From the NCBI GenBank assembly GCA_023416515.1, contig JAEZHP010000124.1, forward strand, positions 1 to 11,399: a stretch of 11,399 nt of DNA, in the 5' to 3' direction. The notes below the pieces were generated by a model, which worked only from the letters and a program-made list of their open reading frames with translations, was not told where the DNA came from and did not search any database. Every line of letters begins with the position of its first letter. Position 1 is the first letter of the stretch. Source of the stretch: Pseudomonadota bacterium (GTDB lineage: Bacteria > Pseudomonadota > Alphaproteobacteria > Sphingomonadales > Sphingomonadaceae). Positions 7,122 through 11,399 of this stretch are shown piece after piece. Made by a program: the position numbers and the translations under genes.

Positions 7122-8132
7122 TCAGACCGCCGCGGCCTGCACGACCGACATCGGGATCGGCATCGGAGTGACGGCCTCGACGCTGAAGCCGGTCCTCTCC
7201 AGGAGGGCGCCGAATTCCGCGGCGGTGCGTTCGCGGCCGCCGGTCATGACCATCATGTTGAGGTCCATGAGATAGCCGCTGCTTGGGCCCACCTCCTCCG
7301 GAAGCACGGTCTCGATGATCGCGACGTGCCCGCCAGGACGGATCGCGGCGCGGATGTTCCTGAGGATCGCCTCGCTCTGTTCGTCGGTCCAATCGTGGAG
7401 GATCATCTTGAGAAGGTAGAGGTCTCCTTCCGGGACGCTGTCGAAGAAGCTTCCGCCGACGAGGTCGATGCCCGGGTCGGAGAGGGAGCCTTCCACGCTT
7501 TCGACGATGTCGGGCAGGTCGAACAGGATTCCGCGCGCCTCGGGATTGCCCTGAAGGAGGCTCGCGACCAGCGTTCCGCGGCTTCCGCCGACGTCGACCG
7601 CGACGGTGAATGGCGGTGGGGTCCAGCTGGCGATCAGCGCCGCCTCGATCAGCCGGGTGGTGCCCTCCATCGCCCCGCTGAATTTGCGGGCCTCGGCGGG
7701 GTGGGTGCCGTACCAGTCGAACACGGGCTTTCCGAACAGGCTGTCGAAGGCGGTGCCGCCGCTTCGAAGGCTGTCCTCGATCGCGCCCCATCCGGCATAA
7801 TGTTCGCCGCCGAACACGGAATCGATGAAAGCCCGCTGCGAGATGGGATGGTCGCTCCTGAGAAAGGGCGACAGGTCGCTGTGCGCGTAGCGGTCCTCGA
7901 CCTCGGCGCGGAACAGGCCAATCGAGACGAGGGCATTCATGAGGCGGCGAAGATTGCCTTCGTCGGCGCCGCTTCGCTCGGCGATGAGGGCGAGTGGAGT
8001 CGGTTCGGGATCGATCGAGTCGGCGATGCCGAGTCGGGCGGCCGCCCACAGGGCCCGCGAGACCCACAGGCCGGAGGCAAGGCCGATCAGCGCCTCGACT
8101 GGATTTGCGGGCGTGTGGGGAAATCCGGCCAT
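7122..8132 (-). CDS. SAM-dependent O-methyltransferase (Methyltransf_2 / hydroxyneurosporene methyltransferase-like)
   Basis: This 336-residue protein has the two-part layout of COMT/HIOMT/CrtF-type enzymes: an N-terminal winged-helix dimerisation domain (about 12-95) and a C-terminal Rossmann methyltransferase domain (about 115-330). SAM-binding motif I is VAVDVGGSRGTL (178-188), motif II is ILFDLPDIV (202-210), and motif III region is GGSFFDSVPEGDLYLLK. The catalytic base is His246 in ILHDWTDEQ, and GGHVAIIETVLPE and MDLNMMVMTGGRERT follow. It would transfer a methyl group from SAM to a hydroxyl on a small molecule; the substrate is unknown. No carotenoid or bacteriochlorophyll genes are nearby, so a CrtF role is unsupported. 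The start has AGGAGG six bases upstream. It lies 57 bases after the HD-GYP gene on the same strand, so the two may be co-transcribed. Confidence 0.9.
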   Translation of the reverse strand: MAGFPHTPANPVEALIGLASGLWVSRALWAAARLGIADSIDPEPTPLALIAERSGADEGNLRRLMNALVSIGLFRAEVEDRYAHSDLSPFLRSDHPISQRAFIDSVFGGEHYAGWGAIEDSLRSGGTAFDSLFGKPVFDWYGTHPAEARKFSGAMEGTTRLIEAALIASWTPPPFTVAVDVGGSRGTLVASLLQGNPEARGILFDLPDIVESVEGSLSDPGIDLVGGSFFDSVPEGDLYLLKMILHDWTDEQSEAILRNIRAAIRPGGHVAIIETVLPEEVGPSSGYLMDLNMMVMTGGRERTAAEFGALLERTGFSVEAVTPMPIPMSVVQAAAV

Positions 8133-8189
8133 TGGGTGCCTCCTGTCGCGCGTTGGCGGGAGGCGGCGATGATGAAGGCAAGCGGCCGA

Positions 8190-9437
8190 TCAGTCGAGCC
8201 GGATCATCTCCGGCCAGCGCCTGTCCCAGTCGTGGAAGCCCCATTTGCGGGGGTCCTCCCGTGACAGGATCGAGTCGCTCTCGTCGCGGGCAAGCGACAG
8301 ATCGGTGATGCTGAGCGAGGCGCGCTGGGCGATCGAATAGAAGATCCGGACGACCGGCTTGGTGAGGTCGAGTTCGTCCTGCTCAAGCACCAGCGCGAGC
8401 CGGTCCGAGGCGAGGCGAACCAGGCTTCCCACCGGATAGATGCCGACGCTTCGGATGAAGGTCTGAAGCAGGTCCTTGTCGAAATGGCCCTGCCAGGTGA
8501 ACATGTCGGCAAGGCTCTCGGACGGCAGCGAGGCTTCCTTGTAGGGGCGGTTGGACGTGACCGCGTCATAGACGTCGGCGATCGCCGCCATCTTCGCGGG
8601 AATGCTGATCGAGTCGCCCGCGAGCTTGTCCGGGTAGCCGGTGCCGTCGATTTTCTCGTGATGGTGGAGGGCGACGTCGAGGACGGTCGCGGGAAAATGC
8701 CCGCCGCGGCTGAGGATTTCGTGCCCGGCCGCCGCATGGGTACGCATGATCGCCATCTCCTCAGCGGTCAGGGACCCCGGCTTGGTGAGAATGGCCGATC
8801 CCACCGCGGTCTTGCCGACGTCGTGGAGAAGGCCGGCCATGCCCAGCTCGCGCACGTCCGCGTGGTCGAAGCCGGCATGGCGCGCGAAGTTGACCATCAG
8901 GGCGCACACGGCGAGCGAATGCATGTAGGTGAAATTGTCGACGGTCTTGATCCGCGACAGGCTGACGATCGCCGAGGCGCATTGCTCGACGGAGGTCGCG
9001 ATGTCCTCGACGAGGTCGACCACCTGCCGCTTCTCGAGAGTCCTGCCGAGCCGCGCCTGACGAAGCAGCCGCTCGACCGGGGCGCGCGAACGGGTCAGCA
9101 ACTGGCGGGCGCGATCGAAGGCGGCAGCCCGGCCGCTGCGTGGAAGCGCGGGGGCAGAATGCGTCGGGACGGAGGCCTTAGGCTTGATGCCGGCCATTCC
9201 GCGCGCCCATTCGGGCAGCGACGACGGCGCGGATTTGACGAGGTCGACGAAGACTCCCTTGGCACCGGAATCGGCGAGCGTCTGGATCTGGTCCTTGCGG
9301 GCGATGAGGAAACTGGCGCTGGACAGCGGGTGGACGAACATGCCGAGGGCAATCTCCTCCATCCGTACCCAGACGATCTTCTCGCGCGCCTCCTCGCCGG
9401 CAGCGCCCTCGGTTGGCGGGTGCGCCATAGCGCTCAC
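8190..9437 (-). CDS. DUF3391 / HD-GYP domain cyclic-di-GMP phosphodiesterase
   Basis: This 415-residue cytoplasmic protein has an N-terminal DUF3391 region (about 20-145; starts WVRMEEIALGMFVHPL) and a C-terminal HD-GYP domain (about 150-345). Metal and catalytic motifs are intact: His173, HD pair 205-206 with Lys209 (HDVGK), HHH 258-260 with Glu261, and the signature GTGYP at 265-269, then IADVYDAVTSNRPYK. The enzyme family hydrolyses cyclic-di-GMP to pGpG or GMP, lowering the signal and usually favouring motility over biofilm. There is no receiver domain or membrane segment, so DUF3391 is the likely control domain. The GTG at 9437 has GGAG eight bases upstream; ATG 9428 is an equally plausible start. 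It is divergent from the PAS/HisKA gene, and the methyltransferase gene follows 57 bases downstream. Confidence 0.93.
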   Translation of the reverse strand: MSAMAHPPTEGAAGEEAREKIVWVRMEEIALGMFVHPLSSASFLIARKDQIQTLADSGAKGVFVDLVKSAPSSLPEWARGMAGIKPKASVPTHSAPALPRSGRAAAFDRARQLLTRSRAPVERLLRQARLGRTLEKRQVVDLVEDIATSVEQCASAIVSLSRIKTVDNFTYMHSLAVCALMVNFARHAGFDHADVRELGMAGLLHDVGKTAVGSAILTKPGSLTAEEMAIMRTHAAAGHEILSRGGHFPATVLDVALHHHEKIDGTGYPDKLAGDSISIPAKMAAIADVYDAVTSNRPYKEASLPSESLADMFTWQGHFDKDLLQTFIRSVGIYPVGSLVRLASDRLALVLEQDELDLTKPVVRIFYSIAQRASLSITDLSLARDESDSILSREDPRKWGFHDWDRRWPEMIRLD

Positions 9438-9635
9438 CGCCGCATCTCCGTCAATGCGCTGTCACAAACCCACCCCATGGCCCGGCCATAGCCCTCGATT
9501 GCTAACAAAAGTTATCCGCCGGGCTTTGGCGAAAGTCGGGAACCATCAACTCGCGCTAAACTTGTTCCACAGTAGCAATGTGTGCAGGAGCCTCGTTTCG
9601 CTCGACCCTTTCTTACGACTTCCGGACAATTCGTC
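9438..9635. promoter_or_regulatory. Divergent promoter region between the HD-GYP and PAS/HisKA genes
   Basis: This 198-base region holds no gene and must start transcription in both directions. Its central part (about 9500-9570) is AT-richer than the surroundings. It contains a spaced inverted repeat GGAAC (9539-9543) and GTTCC (9564-9568), listed separately, and a short palindromic ATGGCC-N-GGCCAT at 9477-9489 that may be chance. No firm housekeeping promoter could be assigned. Confidence 0.55.
9539..9568. repeat. Spaced inverted repeat GGAAC-N20-GTTCC
   Basis: GGAAC at 9539-9543 and GTTCC at 9564-9568 form a five-base inverted repeat with a 20-base spacer, so each strand reads GGAAC followed by GTT. 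GGAAC with a downstream CGTT is the known promoter shape of the alphaproteobacterial general stress sigma factor EcfG. Here the gap is about two to three bases longer than usual and the downstream base is not C. It is either a weak bidirectional EcfG-like promoter, a regulator operator, or chance. Confidence 0.3.
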
Positions 9636-10328
9636 ATGAAACAGGCCTCAGCCGAAGCAGAACAACGCGCCGCGGAGATCGACCTCCGCGAGAATGGCGA
9701 GGTGCTGTCCCTGGCGCGGCGAGCCGCGAAGGCGGGGACCTGGGACCTCGATCTGCAGGAGCGCCGGGTCCGCTACTGCCCGCGAAGCCTGGAGATGCTC
9801 GGCCACCCGCCGGACCGCTCCCCCTATCTCACCGCCGCGGAATGGGCGGAGCACATCTTTCCGGGCGACGCCGAGCGTGTCCTGGCGGAAGGCATCCGGG
9901 CCCGCGAGACGGGAACGGACCTCATCACCGAATATCGGATCCTCAAGCCCGAGGGCGGCATCCGCTGGATCAGGGGCATGGGCCGAACCTTGTTCGACGA
10001 ACACGGGTCTCCGATCCGCTCGGTCGGCTTCAATTTCGATGTCACCGACGAGAAGGAGGCAGAGGGCAGGTTCCGCCGGATGCAGGGGGAGCTGATCCAG
10101 GCCTCGCGCGCCAACGCCACTGCGACCATGGCCGAGACCCTCGCCCACGAGCTCAACCAGCCGCTCAGCGAGATTGCGAATTGCCTCGCCGGAGCGCGCC
10201 CGCTTCTCAACGCCGTCAAGGACAAGCCGGCCACCCAGGTCAGGGCGGCAATCGATCAGGCGATCGAGGCAGCAGAGCGCGCGGCGGAGATCGTCATGAG
10301 ACTTCAAGCGCTCAAGCGGAAGGACTGA
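9636..10328 (+). CDS. PAS / HisKA (DHp) sensor-like protein lacking a histidine-kinase ATPase domain
   Basis: From ATG 9636 the product is 230 residues and soluble, with no membrane segment. Residues 24-140 form a PAS_3-type sensor fold (GTWDLDLQERRVRYCPRSLEMLG ... GGIRWIRGMGR ... SVGFNFDVTDEKEAE, shown in pieces). Residues 148-225 form a HisKA dimerisation domain of the FixL type: TLAHELNQPLSEIANCL, with phospho-acceptor His171, and a second helix AAEIVMRLQAL. In ordinary kinases a HATPase_c domain of over 100 residues follows; here a stop codon comes at 10326, and no N-box or G-box is seen in the 144 bases before the next gene. It could therefore act as a phosphotransfer or scaffold protein, a phosphatase, or be a truncated kinase. 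A GTG at 9582 would add 18 residues without a good ribosome binding site. It is divergent from the HD-GYP gene. Confidence 0.82.
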   Translation: MKQASAEAEQRAAEIDLRENGEVLSLARRAAKAGTWDLDLQERRVRYCPRSLEMLGHPPDRSPYLTAAEWAEHIFPGDAERVLAEGIRARETGTDLITEYRILKPEGGIRWIRGMGRTLFDEHGSPIRSVGFNFDVTDEKEAEGRFRRMQGELIQASRANATATMAETLAHELNQPLSEIANCLAGARPLLNAVKDKPATQVRAAIDQAIEAAERAAEIVMRLQALKRKD

Positions 10329-10472
10329 ACCCCAGTCCGTTTGTGAGGCCGGGCGTCTTAGGCAACCGCATTTCCGTCGGACGTAATGTCAGGTCGGTCG
10401 ATCCTGGCCACACTCGCGCCGTTTTCGTCTCTAACCCTGTATTTCCAAACCAAATCAGGGGGAATTCAAGAG

Positions 10473-10973
10473 ATGAAGAAGCATGTCAGGTTCGGCGCTG
10501 TACTCGCCTCCGCGCTGGTGCTCGCGGCCTGCGGCGGCGCCCAGGGCGACGAACGCTCGGATCGCCGCGACCGTAGCGAAGAGAGCCGCCGCGACCGCGA
10601 CCGCGACTCCGACCGCGGCGACCGTGATTCCGAGGTCAGCCGCGCCGCCGACACGCGCGAGGACAGCCGCTCCGATCGAGGCTCCGAGGAGCGCACCTCG
10701 TCGCGGGACTCGACCAATCAGAATTTCGTGATGCGCAACAATACCGGCCAGACGATCATGCGCGTCTTCGTCTCGCCGATCACGTCGAACAATTGGGAAG
10801 AGGACGTGCTCGGAAGCAACGTGCTTCCCGACCGCCAGACCCTGCGCATCAACTTCAACCGCTCGGAGGACGAGTGCAACTGGGACATCAAGGTGGACCT
10901 GGCGGACGGCACTTCGCGCGAGCAGCGCAACGTCAACCTGTGCCGGGTCGGCGAGGTCGAGGTCAGCGACTGA
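10473..10973 (+). CDS. Lipoprotein with charged Arg/Asp/Ser linker and conserved C-terminal domain of unknown function
   Basis: The product is 166 residues. Residues 1-20 (MKKHVRFGAVLASALVLAAC) are a lipoprotein signal with lipobox LAAC and lipidation site Cys20; Gly21 argues for outer membrane rather than inner membrane retention. Residues 26-80 are a low-complexity stretch almost wholly of Asp, Arg, Ser and Glu, likely an extended periplasmic tether. Residues 83-163 form a compact domain (FVMRNNTGQTIMRVFVSP, SNNWEEDVLGSNVLP, ECNWDIKVDLADG, NVNLC) with Cys135 and Cys157 that may form a disulfide. I recall similar domains in other alphaproteobacterial secreted proteins of unknown function but cannot name a family. 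The start is ATG 10473, with AGGGGGA about 10 bases upstream. The 144 bases between this gene and the PAS/HisKA gene show no clear element. A strong terminator follows. Confidence 0.88.
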   Translation: MKKHVRFGAVLASALVLAACGGAQGDERSDRRDRSEESRRDRDRDSDRGDRDSEVSRAADTREDSRSDRGSEERTSSRDSTNQNFVMRNNTGQTIMRVFVSPITSNNWEEDVLGSNVLPDRQTLRINFNRSEDECNWDIKVDLADGTSREQRNVNLCRVGEVEVSD

Positions 10974-10984
10974 CCTCACTCGCA

Positions 10985-11034
10985 CCGCAAAAAGGAAAGG
11001 CCTCTCCCGCGGGAGAGGCCTTTTTCTTTTGCGG
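10985..11034. terminator. Bidirectional intrinsic terminator between convergent genes
   Basis: The core 10996-11023 is a perfect 28-base palindrome (arms AAAGGCCTCTCCCG and its complement). It is flanked after a three-base mismatch on each side by outer arms CCGCAAAA (10985-10992) and TTTTGCGG (11027-11034). The plus strand reads a T-rich tract (TTTTTCTTTT) after the stem, and the minus strand reads TTTCCTTTTT. It therefore serves the lipoprotein gene (stop at 10973) and the convergent DUF3297 gene (stop at 11050). Confidence 0.93.
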
Positions 11035-11049
11035 CTTTCTGCGCTGAGT

Positions 11050-11340
11050 TCAGGAGGGCTGTGCTTCGGCCTCGCCTTCGCCACCTTCATCGCCTTCGCC
11101 CGCGGTGTCGGCGAACCAGACCTCGACCGGGCCGGATAGCTTTACTGTGATCGGGACGCCGTGGCGGTCGACGGACTTGCCCGCGGCAACCCGGATCCAG
11201 CCCTCGCTGATCGAATATTCCTCGACGTCGGTGCGCTCGCGTCCCTTGAATCGGACGCCGATGCCGCGCTGGAGCACCTCCATGTCGAAATGGGGGCTTC
11301 GGGGATTGTTCGAAAGACGATCGGGAGGAGTGTCGGCCAT
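11050..11340 (-). CDS. DUF3297 family protein with acidic C-terminal tail
   Basis: This 96-residue protein begins MADTPPDRLSNNPRSPHFD and contains the family pattern RGIGVRFKG (25-33), TDVEEYSISEGWIRV (37-51), GKSVDRHGVPITVKLSG (54-70) and PVEVWF (71-76). It matches DUF3297, a short and widespread proteobacterial family of unknown function, usually about 80 residues. It has no signal peptide or membrane segment, so it is probably cytoplasmic. Residues 80-96 are an extra Gly/Glu-rich acidic tail. The start at ATG 11340 has GAGGG five bases upstream. It is convergent with the lipoprotein gene and shares its terminator. The remaining 59 bases to the window edge hold its upstream region and a GC-only palindrome of uncertain meaning. 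Confidence 0.9.
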   Translation of the reverse strand: MADTPPDRLSNNPRSPHFDMEVLQRGIGVRFKGRERTDVEEYSISEGWIRVAAGKSVDRHGVPITVKLSGPVEVWFADTAGEGDEGGEGEAEAQPS

Positions 11341-11399
11341 GGCGTCCCTCTAGCGTCTCCGCCCGCGGCGGCAAAGCCCCGCGGGGCGGTTTTGGGCAG

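Noticed and set aside
7122..8132. Methyltransferase as a carotenoid biosynthesis gene (crtF)
   Set aside because: The fold matches, but no carotenoid or photosynthesis genes are nearby and substrate residues cannot be judged from sequence.
9477..9489. Palindrome ATGGCC-N-GGCCAT as an operator
   Set aside because: GGCC-rich palindromes of this length are common in such DNA, and it has no other support.
11376..11387. Palindrome GCCCCGCGGGGC near the right edge as a terminator
   Set aside because: It is a short GC-only palindrome with little room for a loop and only a weak T-run two bases later; it is probably chance in GC-rich DNA, and the window ends too soon to judge.
1..11399. CRISPR array, tRNA/rRNA genes, insertion sequences or prophage genes
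   Set aside because: No short regularly spaced repeats, RNA gene signatures, transposases or phage proteins were seen; the repeats at 2235-3761 are protein-coding domains.

Overview
The window is GC-rich and densely packed, and its proteins look alphaproteobacterial, most likely from a Sphingomonas-like member of the Sphingomonadales. This rests on a short-Q-loop (CIO-type) cytochrome bd oxidase with a DUF2474 partner, a DUF3297 protein, a DUF3391/HD-GYP phosphodiesterase and a FixL-like PAS/HisKA protein. The assignment is inferred from protein character; there is no rRNA or other taxonomic marker. No tRNA, rRNA, CRISPR array, insertion sequence or phage gene is visible.

Layout. Positions 1-4157 (minus strand) hold the first 1385 codons of a very large secreted-type protein that runs off the left edge. 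It has N-terminal RTX calcium-binding nonapeptides, five tandem-95 (Big_9/cadherin-like) repeats, one VCBS domain and a long parallel beta-helix region. A 408-bp intergenic region (4158-4565) with two small inverted repeats separates it from a divergent plus-strand operon: cydA (4566-6005), cydB (6002-7009) and a 38-residue DUF2474 membrane peptide (7002-7118). These overlap one another and encode a quinol oxidase. Three bases beyond that operon the strand changes. An O-methyltransferase (8132 to 7122) lies downstream of an HD-GYP cyclic-di-GMP phosphodiesterase (9437 to 8190), possibly in one transcript. Divergent from the HD-GYP gene is a PAS/HisKA protein (9636-10328) with a phospho-acceptor histidine but no ATPase domain. 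A lipoprotein with an Arg/Asp/Ser-rich linker follows (10473-10973). It is convergent with a DUF3297 gene (11340 to 11050), and a strong, nearly symmetric terminator lies between the two.

How the genes relate. The cydAB-DUF2474 set is a clear respiratory unit. The HD-GYP enzyme and the divergent PAS/HisKA protein share a promoter region and may be a signalling pair. Cyclic-di-GMP often governs surface adhesins, so a link to the giant calcium-binding protein is conceivable, but nothing in the sequence shows it. The most unusual items are the sensor-like protein without a catalytic domain, the N-terminal position of the RTX block in the giant protein, and the spaced GGAAC/GTTCC inverted repeat between the two signalling genes. 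I found no clear evidence for a wholly new system; the candidates below are graded accordingly.
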